Below the pieces are notes generated by a model. That model was given only the letters and a program-made list of their open reading frames with translations. It was not told where the DNA came from and did no database searches. From the NCBI RefSeq assembly GCF_012033735.1, contig NZ_JAAVJD010000010.1, forward strand, positions 1 to 53,891: a stretch of 53,891 bases of DNA. The letters run 5' to 3'. A program made the translations under genes and the position numbers. Positions 32,255 through 41,800 of the stretch are shown here, piece by piece (within the stretch, counting starts at the first letter, position 1; the number at the start of each line of letters is the position of its first letter). Origin of the DNA: Streptomyces lonarensis. Lineage in GTDB: Bacteria; Actinomycetota; Actinomycetes; Streptomycetales; Streptomycetaceae.

Positions 32255-35200
32255 GTGAACCCGCTCCGCCCCCTGCACGTCCTGACGCGCACCCGCGCCC
32301 GGCTGGCCTGCACCCTCGGACTGGTCCTGGGCGTGCTGCTCCTCGGACTGCTGCCGCTGACCCCGTGGGGCGGACGGGGTCAGTCCTCGGCGGCCGACGC
32401 CGCGCACGGCGGCGGAGGCGGGGCGGCGGAGCCGGCCGGTGAGACGCAGCGGCCGCTGGACGCCGCCGATGCCATGGAGTTGGCGCGCGAGCGGGACGAA
32501 CCCGTCGTCGTCGACGCCGAGACCACCGACACCAGCCTCACCCACGCCCTGCCGGACGGGCAGTACCGCACCGAGATCGCCGCGCTGCCGCAACGTGCCC
32601 GCACCGAGGACGGCGACTGGGCGGACATCGACACCTCCCTCCGCCGCACCGAGAACGGCATCCAGCCGGTCAACTCCCCCACGCCGCTGGTGTTCTCGCC
32701 CGGCAGCGCGGGCACGGGTGACGACGGCGGCGAGGCGCCGGTAGCCGCCGACCGCGAGTCCGACGGCGACCGCGGATCACGCGGTGTGCTCCGCCAGCAC
32801 GCGGCGCTGCTGCCCGCCGCCCTCACCACCGACACGAGCGACGGAAGCACCGCCGGCCGCGACGCCTCCGACCCCGACGAGCACGAGATCCCGGAGGAGG
32901 ACCGCGACAACGAGCCGGAGGACGGCGGACCCGACGACCCCGCCGCCGGCGAACCGCACCCGGGCCACACCGTCCTCGCCGAGATCGGCTACGGCGAGCA
33001 CACCGTCACCTACAGCTGGCCCGGGACACTCCCCGAGCCGGTCCTCGACGGCCCGCGCGCGCTCTACCCCGACGTGGTGCCCGGCGTCGACCTGCTCCTC
33101 GTCGCCCGCGAGGAGGGCGGCTTCGGACAGCTCCTCATCGTCAAGTCCGCGCAGGCCGCGGCCGACGCCCGCTCCGGCGACCGGCTCGACCTGGCCGCGA
33201 TCACCTACGGCCTCTCCTCCCCCACCGCCGTCTTCCGCCACGACGAGACCACCGGCGGCGTCCACATCCTCGACCCGGACGGCGAGGAGATCGGCGCCGT
33301 CCCCACCCCCACCTCCTGGGACTCCGGCGGCCTGGAACCGACCGACCCGAGCGACCCCGACGCCCCCGCGCCGCCCGAGCCCCGGACCGCGACCGCCACC
33401 CCGCAGCAGGTGCTGCGGCTGACGGGACTCACCGGCATCGAACCCGGCGCCGCGCACGCGCCGATACCCACCCGACTCGACGGCGACGACACCTCCCGCG
33501 CCCTGCTGCGCCTGGACGCCGCGGCCACCGGCCTCTTCGACGCGGACGCCGACGTGAGCTACCCGGTGTTCCTCGACCCCACCCTCAACGGCGGCGTGCA
33601 CTCCTGGACGATCGCCTACAAGCCGAGCCCCAACACCAGCTTCTTCAACGGCACCAACTACAACAACGGCACCTCCGAGGCCCGCGTCGGGTACGAGTCG
33701 CAGACCCGCGGCCTGGCCCGGTCGTTCTGGCGCATGAACTTCAACAAGAACCTGTCGGGCGCCACCATCTCCAGCGCGACGTTCCGCGTCCGGAACACCC
33801 ACTCCTGGTCGTGCGAGACCCGGCAGTTCCAGCTGTGGCTCACCGGCGCCATCTCCTCCACCACGACGTGGAACAAGCAGCCGGAGTGGCGCACCCACCA
33901 GCAGAACCGGTCGTTCGCCCACGGCTACAGCTCCAGCTGCCCCAACGAGTACGTGGCGTACAACATCCGCAACGGCGCGCAGCAGGCCGCCGACGCCGGC
34001 TGGTCCACCCTCACCCTCGGGATGCGGGCCACGACCGAGACCTCCACCTACACCTGGCGGAAGTTCCAGGCCAACAGCGCGCAGATCACCGTCACCTACA
34101 ACCGCAAGCCCAACGAGCCGACCCGCGGCACCAGTACCCCCGGCGGCGCCTGCTCCACCACCGCGGGCCAGGTGAAGGTCTCCAAGGTCGACGTGGTCCT
34201 GGCCGCCAACGCGACCGACCCGGACGGCAACCTGCGCCACCTGTACTTCCGCATGTGGCCTTCCGGCAACAGCGACAACAAGATCGTGGACCGGCGCGTC
34301 ACCGTCAACTCGGCCGGCCGCGGCTCCGTCACCGTCCTCGCCTCGCAACTCGTCGACGGCACGACCTACTCGTGGGACGTCCGGGCGGAGGACACCGAGG
34401 GCGCCGTCTCCACCTACTTCCCCCCGGGGACCGCCGCCTGCCGCATCACCGTCGACGCCTCCGCGCCACCCGCACCGGAACTCAGCAGCCCCCAGGTCGA
34501 GGACACCCCCTGGGACTCCGGCCAGTGGGCCGACATCCGCTACGGCACCCCCGTGCAGTTCACCCTCGACGTCAAGGGCAACAAGGACACGGTCCGCGTC
34601 GGCTACGCCTTCAACGGCGTCGGCTACACCAACGTGACCCTGCCCAGGCCCGGTGACAGCCTCACCGTCACCCTCAACCCGCCCAACGCCGGGCCGGTCG
34701 CCTTCCACGCGTACGCCTACGACGCCGTCGGCAACCGCAGCGAACGCGCCGAGCTCCTCTTCTACCTGCCGCCCCGCGACGAGGCCGACGGCCCCGGCGA
34801 CATCAACGGCGACGGCCACCCCGACCTGCTCGTCATCAACGCGAGCGGTGAACTTCGCAGCTACGCAGGGGAGAAGGGCGGGCAGGTCTTCTCACCGGTG
34901 CGTGCCTCGTACTCCTCCGACGGCACCATCAGCCCGCCGGGCCACTTCCACGATCCGGCGACGGACACGGTCGCCCTGATCTCCAAGCACTCCGACGTCT
35001 ACCCCGGTGACGGCCTCACCGACCTGTTCGTCCGCACCCCTGACAACGGCTTCTGGGTCTACCCCGGCGACGGCTACGGCAGTTTCAACGTCGACGACCG
35101 GATCAAGGTCCTGCTGCCGGACAACGCGCCCGCCCCCTCCACCTGGCGCCAGATCAAGGCGGTCGGCGACGTCACCGGCGACGGCCTGCCCGACCTGTTC

Positions 35201-35662
35201 CTCCGCGCCGGCACCTCGTTCTGGGTGCTCACCGGCTACACCGGCGCCAGCTTCCAGGAGGCCCGGCGGCTGACCGTCAACTCCTGGGACGGCCGCGAGA
35301 TCGTCAACATCGCCGACATCGACCTCGACGGCACGCCGGACCTGGTCTGGCGCAACACCACCAACGGCAACCTCTACGTCCGCCACGGCCTCCCCGGCGA
35401 GGTCCGCGGCAGCGTCGATCTCAACTCCCTGATGACGGCGGCACGCTCCCGCGACGGCGACATCCGCCACGCCACCGGCTGGTCGGCAGCGGCCCGCCCG
35501 CTCCTCGTCGGCATCCCCGACACCAGCGGCGACCGCCGTGCCGACATCTGGGCGCTCGACGCCACCGGCGAGGTGCGGATCTACCACCCCACCGCGACCG
35601 GCATCGGCGACCCCGTCGCCACCGTCCGCACCGGCTGGGGCCGCGTCCGCGCCCTGGGCTGA
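32255..35662 (+). CDS. Secreted DNRLRE / FG-GAP repeat protein, Rhs partner
   Basis: About 1,135 residues from GTG 32255 with GGGAG nine bases upstream; the ATG-type frame to 32189 lacks one. A signal/anchor helix (LGLVLGVLLLGLLPLTP) is followed by an acidic region. A DNRLRE-like beta domain covers about 450-620 (SWTIAYKPSP through ARSFWRMNFNKNLSGATISS), then fibronectin-like segments. Five FG-GAP/VCBS-type blades close the protein: DINGDGHPDLLV, GDGLTDLFVRT, DVTGDGLPDLFL, DLDGTPDLVW and DTSGDRRADIWA, with calcium-binding DxDxDG loops. It is exported and divergent from the Rhs toxin. Similar proteins often neighbour Rhs shells in Streptomyces, so it may be a surface or delivery partner. That role is inferred. 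Confidence 0.75.
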   Translation: MNPLRPLHVLTRTRARLACTLGLVLGVLLLGLLPLTPWGGRGQSSAADAAHGGGGGAAEPAGETQRPLDAADAMELARERDEPVVVDAETTDTSLTHALPDGQYRTEIAALPQRARTEDGDWADIDTSLRRTENGIQPVNSPTPLVFSPGSAGTGDDGGEAPVAADRESDGDRGSRGVLRQHAALLPAALTTDTSDGSTAGRDASDPDEHEIPEEDRDNEPEDGGPDDPAAGEPHPGHTVLAEIGYGEHTVTYSWPGTLPEPVLDGPRALYPDVVPGVDLLLVAREEGGFGQLLIVKSAQAAADARSGDRLDLAAITYGLSSPTAVFRHDETTGGVHILDPDGEEIGAVPTPTSWDSGGLEPTDPSDPDAPAPPEPRTATATPQQVLRLTGLTGIEPGAAHAPIPTRLDGDDTSRALLRLDAAATGLFDADADVSYPVFLDPTLNGGVHSWTIAYKPSPNTSFFNGTNYNNGTSEARVGYESQTRGLARSFWRMNFNKNLSGATISSATFRVRNTHSWSCETRQFQLWLTGAISSTTTWNKQPEWRTHQQNRSFAHGYSSSCPNEYVAYNIRNGAQQAADAGWSTLTLGMRATTETSTYTWRKFQANSAQITVTYNRKPNEPTRGTSTPGGACSTTAGQVKVSKVDVVLAANATDPDGNLRHLYFRMWPSGNSDNKIVDRRVTVNSAGRGSVTVLASQLVDGTTYSWDVRAEDTEGAVSTYFPPGTAACRITVDASAPPAPELSSPQVEDTPWDSGQWADIRYGTPVQFTLDVKGNKDTVRVGYAFNGVGYTNVTLPRPGDSLTVTLNPPNAGPVAFHAYAYDAVGNRSERAELLFYLPPRDEADGPGDINGDGHPDLLVINASGELRSYAGEKGGQVFSPVRASYSSDGTISPPGHFHDPATDTVALISKHSDVYPGDGLTDLFVRTPDNGFWVYPGDGYGSFNVDDRIKVLLPDNAPAPSTWRQIKAVGDVTGDGLPDLFLRAGTSFWVLTGYTGASFQEARRLTVNSWDGREIVNIADIDLDGTPDLVWRNTTNGNLYVRHGLPGEVRGSVDLNSLMTAARSRDGDIRHATGWSAAARPLLVGIPDTSGDRRADIWALDATGEVRIYHPTATGIGDPVATVRTGWGRVRALG

Positions 35663-35674
35663 CCGGGCCCTGGC

Positions 35675-35713
35675 CTGACCGGGCCGCGCCGGGCGTGGCC
35701 CGGTGCGGTCAGG
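35675..35713. terminator. Imperfect hairpin between convergent genes
   Basis: cctgaccgggcc pairs with ggcccgg...ggtcagg, leaving a bulge. It lies just after the FG-GAP gene stop and before the end of the minus-strand gene at 35719, so it could serve both. Confidence 0.5.
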
Positions 35714-35718
35714 TGCGG

Positions 35719-36351
35719 TCAGGTGCGCGTGACGGTGACCAGTACGGGGGCCCGGGAGCCCACCCGGGCGCTGACGTCGGCGGTCACCTCACTCAGCCAA
35801 CCGATCGCGTCCGTCGTCCACTCGGAGAGGTGTCCCCGCATCCGTACGCCGTCGGAAGCCGGGCCGTTCCAGAACCGGTCGTCGAAGGGAGGCGGCCTGA
35901 GGGCTTCCGGGCCGACGACGTCGAGGCCACGACAGTCGAACACCGGTCGGGCGACACGGGCGACATCGTCGGCGAGCGCCCGGGCGCTGCCGGTGACGGC
36001 ACGGTCGCGGCCGCCGGTGACGGTGACCTCCACCGGAGTCGCTGTGCGGGGGTCGCACGCGGGGAACCACTCCGTGGTCCGTGCCGCCGGCACCGGCGCG
36101 TACGGCGGGCGCGCCTCCCCGACCAGCCCCTGGACGGGGAGGAGGACCTGGACCGCGGCGAGGTCCACGGTCCCGGCGCGTGCCGTCGCGCTCTCGGCGC
36201 AGTGCAGGAACGGCTGCACGGGCAGCGGCCGGTCGTCCGCCACCGCGGTGGCCTCCACCTGGAACCAGGAGATCAGGTCGGTGTCCGCGGCACCGAGCGG
36301 ATGGCCCCACCCGGCGTCGTTCGTGCTCCACAGGCCAGGAGCGTGCACCAT
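35719..36351 (-). CDS. Hypothetical protein, possibly the 3' part of a frameshifted gene
   Basis: A 210-residue frame, MVHAPGLWSTNDAGWGHPLG at the start and FDDRFWNGPASDGVRMRGHL near 165. It is not recognised as a known family, but composition and Trp/Asp content look like a genuine protein. Upstream in the same frame, without an ATG, GWLDDRSAGGPEAG continues naturally. In other frames there are plausible extensions: PQLDAHVLFHQRSVAM and FTELWYPIDGLAPG. This suggests a longer protein broken by one or two frameshifts between 36380 and 36480. No terminal membrane segment or signal peptide is visible. Function is unknown. Confidence 0.5.
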   Translation of the reverse strand: MVHAPGLWSTNDAGWGHPLGAADTDLISWFQVEATAVADDRPLPVQPFLHCAESATARAGTVDLAAVQVLLPVQGLVGEARPPYAPVPAARTTEWFPACDPRTATPVEVTVTGGRDRAVTGSARALADDVARVARPVFDCRGLDVVGPEALRPPPFDDRFWNGPASDGVRMRGHLSEWTTDAIGWLSEVTADVSARVGSRAPVLVTVTRT

Positions 36352-36862
36352 CCCGGCCTCCGGTCCGCCGGCGGACCGGTCGTCGAGCCACCCATCGCGA
36401 CCGACCGCTGGTGGAACAGCACGTGGGCGTCGAGCTGTGGCCTGGGGCCAACCCGTCGATGGGGTACCAGAGTTCCGTGAAGAGCGGCGAACAGGGTGCC
36501 GCCGCTCCGTCGCGCCGCCGACACGACACCCGGTTGTGCAGGGAAACGGCGTTCGGGCACGGTCACCACGCTCTCGTCTCTCGGTGGAGGGCGGCCGGGG
36601 CGTGTTTCCTCGGTGAGCCGGCCGCGGGTTGTTGTACCTCTACCCGCCCCATCGAGCGCCCGACCGGCTGCGGACGAACTCACGCGCCGAGCCCCCGGGA
36701 GGCGACCGGTCCCGCAACGCCTCCGGGCCCCGCCACACGTCCGCACCGGCATCGCGACCACAGTGGAAAGCAAGCCGTCGCCGGGGCCTCGCGAGCGGAG
36801 ACGTGCACCGCGCGGGGCGGCTGCACGCCGTCTTCACAGCACTGCGCGCGGTAGCTAACCTG
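36352..36862. other. Region between hypothetical gene and restriction-methylase gene
   Basis: About 511 bp. On the minus strand, 36352-36580 holds the broken 5' coding signals described for the preceding gene. The remainder has no convincing gene. The last bases before 36863 carry tagctaacctg immediately upstream of ATG, which could be a -10 for a leaderless transcript of the methylase. Confidence 0.4.
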
Positions 36863-39800
36863 ATGCGCGAAGTCACCGATGTCTGGGGGAAGATGTCCGG
36901 TTCGACGCATGCCTGGTTGCTCACCGCGGTCGCCCGGTTCGGCCGGGAGTCCCAACAGAAACTGTCGGGCGGGGGCAGCCCCGAGGCGTCGATCCGCGGC
37001 CCGCTGGAGAACCTGCTGCGGACGGTGGGCGAGCACCACCAGCAGCACGACGTCACCTGGCACGACGAGTACTCCCTGCCCGACCGGGGCGTCCGCCTCG
37101 ACTACGCGGTGTGTGCCGCCGGCCGGCTGACCGGGTACATCGAGCTGAAGCGGCCCGGGCTCTCGATCGACCCGTCGTCGTTCGGCGCCGCCAACCGGCG
37201 GCAGTGGGAACGGCTCCGCGACCTGCCCAACCTGCTGTACAGCAACGGCAGCGACTGGTGCCTCTACCAGAACGGCCACGCGGTGGCCGAGGCCCGGTTC
37301 ACGGGCGGGCTGTCCACGGCGGGGGCGAAGCTCGCGCCGGTGGACCCGGACGCGTTCGACGCACTGCTGAAGCGGTTCCTGTTGTGGCGCCCGGTGCCCC
37401 TGACCAACGTGGCGCGACTCGTCCAGCTGGTGGCGCCGCTGTGCCGACTGCTGCGCGCCGCTGTCCTGGAGCAGCTCACGGCGGAGGCGAAGTCCTCCGC
37501 TCCGCGCGACGACGTCCGGGCCCGCCCCTTCACCGGGCTCCGCAACGACTGGCGGCGCATCCTCTTCCCCACGGCGAGCAACGCGACGTTCGCCGACGGC
37601 TACGCGCAGACCGTCACCTTCGCCCTGCTGCTCGCCCGCGCGGAAGGCCTGCTGACGGCGGACAGCCCCCTGCACGAGGTGGCCCGGCGCCTGGACGCGG
37701 GGCACGCCCTGATGGGCCGCGCGCTGGACCTGCTCACCGGCCACGTCGGCGACCGCTTCACGGTCAGCCTCGACCTGTTGAAGCGCACGGTGGCGCAGGT
37801 CGACTGGCCCGCGATCGAGTACGGCAACAAGGACGCCTACCTCCACCTGTACGAGCGGTTCCTCGACGTCTACGACCCGGCGTTGCGGCAGCAGAGCGGC
37901 TCGTACTACACCCCGCGCGAGGTCGTGACCGAGATGGTCCGGCTCACCGACGAGGTGCTGGCGACCCGGCTCGGCCACCCCGAGGGCCTCGCGTCGGACG
38001 CCGTCCGGATCGTCGATCCCGCGATGGGGACCGGCACCTTCCTGCATGCCGCGATCGAGCGCGTCGCCGACCGCGCCGAGGAGCGCCACGGTCCCGCCAT
38101 GCGGCCGGACGCCGCCGGCCGACTGGCCCGCAGGCTGCACGGCCTGGAGATCCAGATGGGCCCGTACGCCGTCGCCGAGCTGCGGACCACCACGCTGCTC
38201 AAGCGGTACGGCGCGGCGGTGCCGGACGAGGGTCTGCACCTCTATGTGTCGGACACGCTGGAGAGTCCGTACACCGAGGCGGACTTCCTCCCCTCCACCT
38301 ACGCCGCGATCTCCGAGCTGCGGCGCCGCGCCAACCGCCTCAAGGCGGACGTGCCGGTGACCGTGGTCATCGGCAACCCGCCGTACGACGACAAGGCGGA
38401 GGATCGGGGCGGCTGGGTCGAGAAGCGCGCCGACCGCGACGACACACCGCTGCTCGACGACTTCCGGCTGGCCGGCAACGGCAGGTACGAGCACATCCTG
38501 AAGAACATGTACGTGTACTTCTGGCGCTGGGCCGCCTGGAAGGTGTTCGACGCGCATCCCGACGACCAGCACGGCGTGGTCTGCTTCATCACCCCCTCGG
38601 GCTGGGCCACCGGCCCCGGCGGCCGGGGCATGCGGCAGTACCTGCGGCGCACCTGCGACGAAGGCTGGATCATCAACCTCAGCCCGGAGGGGCAGCGCGC
38701 CAACGTCGGCACCCGCGTCTTCCCCGGCGTCGCACAGCCGCTCTCCGTCTTCCTCATGGTGCGCCGCGCGGGCACCGTCCGCGGCCCGGACCACCGCGCG
38801 ACGCTGCACTACCGGTCGCTGGAGGGCCGGCGGTCGGAGAAGTTCGCGCAGCTGGGCGCGGTCCGGCTCGACGACGACGGCTGGCGTCCCGTCCGGGACG
38901 GCGCCACCGAACCCCTCACCCCGCGGACGGCCTCGGGCTGGGACGACTACCCGGCGCTGGGCGACCTCTTCCCCTGGGGCAGCCTCGGGGTGACCTCCAA
39001 CCGGGCGTGGGTGAGCGCCCCGAGCGCGGAGACGCTGCGCCGACGCTGGCGGCGCCTCCTCGCCGAGCCGGACCCGGCCGAACAGGCGGTCCTGTTCAAG
39101 GAGACTCGCGACCGGTCACTCACCGGCCTGGTCGGCGGGCATGCGTCCAAGAGCGACCGCACGCCGCCACCGCAGGAACCGGAGATGGTGCGGTACGCCC
39201 AACGCACCCTGGACCGCCAGTGGCTGATCAGCGACCCTCGCGCCGTGGACTTTCCTCGGCCTGACCTCTGGGCGGGCTGCCGCAAGGACCAGCTGTTCCT
39301 GAACCAGCAGTCCTCGCACGCCATCGAGTCCGGCCCGGCGGTGGTCGCCACGCACCTGATCCCCGACACCCACCACTTCAACGGCCGCGGCGGGCGGGTG
39401 ATGCCGCTCTACCATCCCGACGGCTCCGCCAACGTGGCTCCCGGGCTGCTGCGCCACCTCGCCGGAGTCCTGGCGCTGCCGCACGTCGCAGCGGCCGACC
39501 TCGCGGCGTACGTGGTCGCGGTCACCGGACACGACGGTTTCACCGACCTGTTCCGCGAGGACCTGCTCACCCCCGGCGTGCGTATCCCGCTCACGCGGAG
39601 CACCGAGCTGTGGCGGCGGGCGATCGAGATCGGCAGCGAGGTGCTCTGGGCCTCGACGTACGGTGAACGGTTCGCCGACACGGAGGCCGGGCGGCCACCT
39701 CGCGACGTCCGCTTCGCCACCGGCGACCCCCGGCAGGTGCGGTACAACGCACACATCGGCGCGGCCGTGCCGAGCCGCCTCACCTACGACCCGGAGTCGG

Positions 39801-40189
39801 AAGAGCTCCACGTCGGGCCGGGCCGCCTCGGGCCGGTAACGCCGGCGATGTGGGAGTACGACGTCGGCGGGATGCGCGTCCTGCGGAAGTGGTTCGGCTA
39901 CCGCAAGGCCAAGCCGAGCAGCAAGCGGTCCAGCCCGCTGGACGACATCCACGTCGAGAGTTGGCCGGAGGAGTGGACGGGCGAGCTGATCGAACTGCTG
40001 TCGGTGCTGCGCCGGTTGACCGACCTGGCCCCGCGCCAGCACGACCTGCTGAGGGAGATCCTGGCGGCGCCGGTGGTCGCCGAGAGCGACCTGCTCACCG
40101 CCGAGGTGCTCCCGGCGGGGAAGGCCGCCGCGCGGGCACGCCACCCCGCGCCCGACGCGTTGTTCACCATGGGCCCCGACGGCGCCTGA
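36863..40189 (+). CDS. Type ISP-like restriction-modification enzyme (solitary N6-adenine methylase with nuclease domain)
   Basis: About 1,108 residues. Near 75-100, RLDYAV and GYIELKRPG form a PD-(D/E)xK-type nuclease site. The central region has the class gamma N6-adenine methyltransferase motifs: SGSYYTPREVV near 350, motif I VDPAMGTGTFLHA near 383, and motif IV VVIGNPPYDD near 502. The C-terminal half matches the Type ISP specificity region, with GVTSNRAWV and THLIPDTHHFNGRGGR. I see no helicase/ATPase motifs, unlike full ISP enzymes of about 1,500 residues. ATG 36863 lacks a Shine-Dalgarno but has a -10-like TAGCTA six bases away. ATG 36893 follows GGGGGA too closely. It probably cuts and methylates DNA as a single polypeptide in phage defence. 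Confidence 0.78.
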   Translation: MREVTDVWGKMSGSTHAWLLTAVARFGRESQQKLSGGGSPEASIRGPLENLLRTVGEHHQQHDVTWHDEYSLPDRGVRLDYAVCAAGRLTGYIELKRPGLSIDPSSFGAANRRQWERLRDLPNLLYSNGSDWCLYQNGHAVAEARFTGGLSTAGAKLAPVDPDAFDALLKRFLLWRPVPLTNVARLVQLVAPLCRLLRAAVLEQLTAEAKSSAPRDDVRARPFTGLRNDWRRILFPTASNATFADGYAQTVTFALLLARAEGLLTADSPLHEVARRLDAGHALMGRALDLLTGHVGDRFTVSLDLLKRTVAQVDWPAIEYGNKDAYLHLYERFLDVYDPALRQQSGSYYTPREVVTEMVRLTDEVLATRLGHPEGLASDAVRIVDPAMGTGTFLHAAIERVADRAEERHGPAMRPDAAGRLARRLHGLEIQMGPYAVAELRTTTLLKRYGAAVPDEGLHLYVSDTLESPYTEADFLPSTYAAISELRRRANRLKADVPVTVVIGNPPYDDKAEDRGGWVEKRADRDDTPLLDDFRLAGNGRYEHILKNMYVYFWRWAAWKVFDAHPDDQHGVVCFITPSGWATGPGGRGMRQYLRRTCDEGWIINLSPEGQRANVGTRVFPGVAQPLSVFLMVRRAGTVRGPDHRATLHYRSLEGRRSEKFAQLGAVRLDDDGWRPVRDGATEPLTPRTASGWDDYPALGDLFPWGSLGVTSNRAWVSAPSAETLRRRWRRLLAEPDPAEQAVLFKETRDRSLTGLVGGHASKSDRTPPPQEPEMVRYAQRTLDRQWLISDPRAVDFPRPDLWAGCRKDQLFLNQQSSHAIESGPAVVATHLIPDTHHFNGRGGRVMPLYHPDGSANVAPGLLRHLAGVLALPHVAAADLAAYVVAVTGHDGFTDLFREDLLTPGVRIPLTRSTELWRRAIEIGSEVLWASTYGERFADTEAGRPPRDVRFATGDPRQVRYNAHIGAAVPSRLTYDPESEELHVGPGRLGPVTPAMWEYDVGGMRVLRKWFGYRKAKPSSKRSSPLDDIHVESWPEEWTGELIELLSVLRRLTDLAPRQHDLLREILAAPVVAESDLLTAEVLPAGKAAARARHPAPDALFTMGPDGA

Positions 40190-40221
40190 GCCTCTGGGAC
40201 GGACGGCGGCGCCACGCCGAC

Positions 40222-40626
40222 TCAGTCACCGCCGCGCATGCGGCTCTCGGCCTCGGCCGGCGTCAGCGTCTCCTGCGCCATCTCCTGTAGGCACGCCGCG
40301 AACCGCCGGTCGGCGGTGCCGTGTCGGGCGGCGAAGCCGCCGATCCGGCTCAGCAGCAGCTCCAGCTGCTCGGCGCGCGCCCGGTAGTGGACCGCTGCGC
40401 CGAGGGCCGTCACCGAGGTGGTCCCGTCGGCGGTGCGCACGGTGCCCAGCGGCATGCCCGCCAGCGTCCCGCGGAAGTCGTCGGGGTCCAGGCCGCGCGC
40501 CGCCAGCAGCTCCGCGGACGCCTCGGTGCCGTCCGGCGCGGGAAGGTCGGCGCGCACGAGCTGGGCCAGCAGCTCGCTCTGGGCGGCGTCGAGCTCGATG
40601 TACGGGGTGGGCCCGGCATGATCCAT
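40222..40626 (-). CDS. Hypothetical protein
   Basis: A 134-residue protein, MDHAGPTPYIELDAAQSELL at the start, mainly helical and with codon use typical of the genome. I do not recognise a family. The start has no Shine-Dalgarno, but tgttagctagccggt lies immediately upstream. Its TAGCTA at six bases resembles the -10 of a leaderless transcript, as for the neighbouring methylase gene. It is convergent with the methylase (32 bp between stops). It might be a small regulator or accessory, but nothing in the sequence proves it. Confidence 0.6.
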   Translation of the reverse strand: MDHAGPTPYIELDAAQSELLAQLVRADLPAPDGTEASAELLAARGLDPDDFRGTLAGMPLGTVRTADGTTSVTALGAAVHYRARAEQLELLLSRIGGFAARHGTADRRFAACLQEMAQETLTPAEAESRMRGGD

Positions 40627-40738
40627 ACCGGCTAGCTAACACGAGAGACCAGGCACGCCGGGCCCGACATTCGGACGAGTATCGCCCGGCCGCCGCGACA
40701 GGCGGCGGGCCTCCCCGGCTCGGCTCGGGCGGCGGCGC

Positions 40739-41509
40739 TCACTGCTCGCGGTGCAGGGCGACGACGCGGGCGGGGAAGCCGGAGCCGCCGCGCGGCTTCG
40801 GCCAGGAGGCCACCACCACCGCCCCGGCCTCGGGAACGCGGTCGAGGTTGGCAAGCAGCTCGATCTGCCAGCGGCCCCGGCCCAGCACGTACGACTCCAG
40901 GCTGAAGTCGCCGACGGAGGTGGCGATCCCGGGGTCGGTGTCGAGCTGCTCGTGCCCGACGGCGGTGACGCCGACCGTCTCCAGCAGGTGGCGCAGCACC
41001 TCGGCGCTCCAGCCAGGGGTGTGGCTGACGCCCGCGGGATCGCGGTTGACCATGGCCTGCTGGTCCGGCCAGCGGCTGCTCCACCCGGTGCGCAGCGCGA
41101 CGAACGACCCGGCGGGGATGGCGCCGTGGCGGTCCTCCCAGTCGGCGACGTCGTCGAGCGTGGGCGTGGCGTCCGGGTCGGTGGCGACGCGTGCGCTGAT
41201 GTCGAGGACGACGAGCGGCAGGAACATCTCCTCGACCGGGATGCGGTCGAGGGTGGTCGCGCCCTGGTGGAAGTGGCTCGGAGGGTCGACGTGGGTGCCC
41301 CACTGGCCGACGAGCGTGTACCGGTCCACGGTGAACCCGTCGCCGCGGGCCAGGTCGAAGACGGTATCCCGCTGTTCGTCGGGGAGCGCGGGAAAGTGCG
41401 GCTGCCCGGGGTGGAACGCGTGGGTGAGGTCGGTGTGGACGGCCCCGGCCGTCAACTGCCGGTAGGCGGACCACAGGCCGGTATCGGTGGCTGTGCTCAC
41501 GTGACTCAT
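40739..41509 (-). CDS. Cyclase-family / kynurenine formamidase-like metal-dependent hydrolase
   Basis: A 256-residue protein of the PF04199 family, which includes bacterial arylformamidase KynB and isatin hydrolase. The metal-binding motif GTHVDPPSHF near residue 73 is intact. LTHAFHPGQPHFPALP and a second His region near VGHEQLDTDPG also fit. ATG 41509 is fixed by an excellent ggaggag five bases upstream; 12 further upstream codons are excluded. No tryptophan-pathway gene lies nearby, so the substrate is open. It is a stand-alone gene. Confidence 0.85.
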   Translation of the reverse strand: MSHVSTATDTGLWSAYRQLTAGAVHTDLTHAFHPGQPHFPALPDEQRDTVFDLARGDGFTVDRYTLVGQWGTHVDPPSHFHQGATTLDRIPVEEMFLPLVVLDISARVATDPDATPTLDDVADWEDRHGAIPAGSFVALRTGWSSRWPDQQAMVNRDPAGVSHTPGWSAEVLRHLLETVGVTAVGHEQLDTDPGIATSVGDFSLESYVLGRGRWQIELLANLDRVPEAGAVVVASWPKPRGGSGFPARVVALHREQ

Positions 41510-41800
41510 GCATCTCCTCCGTGTGCGCTCGCGGCGACTGACCAATCCTCGACGTCGCGGCGGGCGGCGATGAGGAACTGCCCGACCGCCCCGACGGGAA
41601 GAGCGTACCGAACGTGGTCGGGCAACTACTCTCAGCCGGACGGCAGGGGGGAGGCCGGCTCCCGGGGTCGCTGCCGAGCGGCGGGAGTGACCGCTGGGCA
41701 GGCTATGGCGGCGGTCGACCGCCGACGGGCGGAGCCCGGCCCGACGCCGTCACCGACTCTGCGCCCTGTGCGAGGCAGGGCGCGCCCCGCGTGGGCGCCC
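41510..41800. other. Intergenic, no gene supported
   Basis: About 290 bp between the hydrolase gene start and the end of the DUF397 gene. Short GC-rich frames exist on both strands but none has a ribosome binding site or motif. It probably contains the hydrolase promoter and a weak terminator for the DUF397/XRE pair. Confidence 0.35.
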
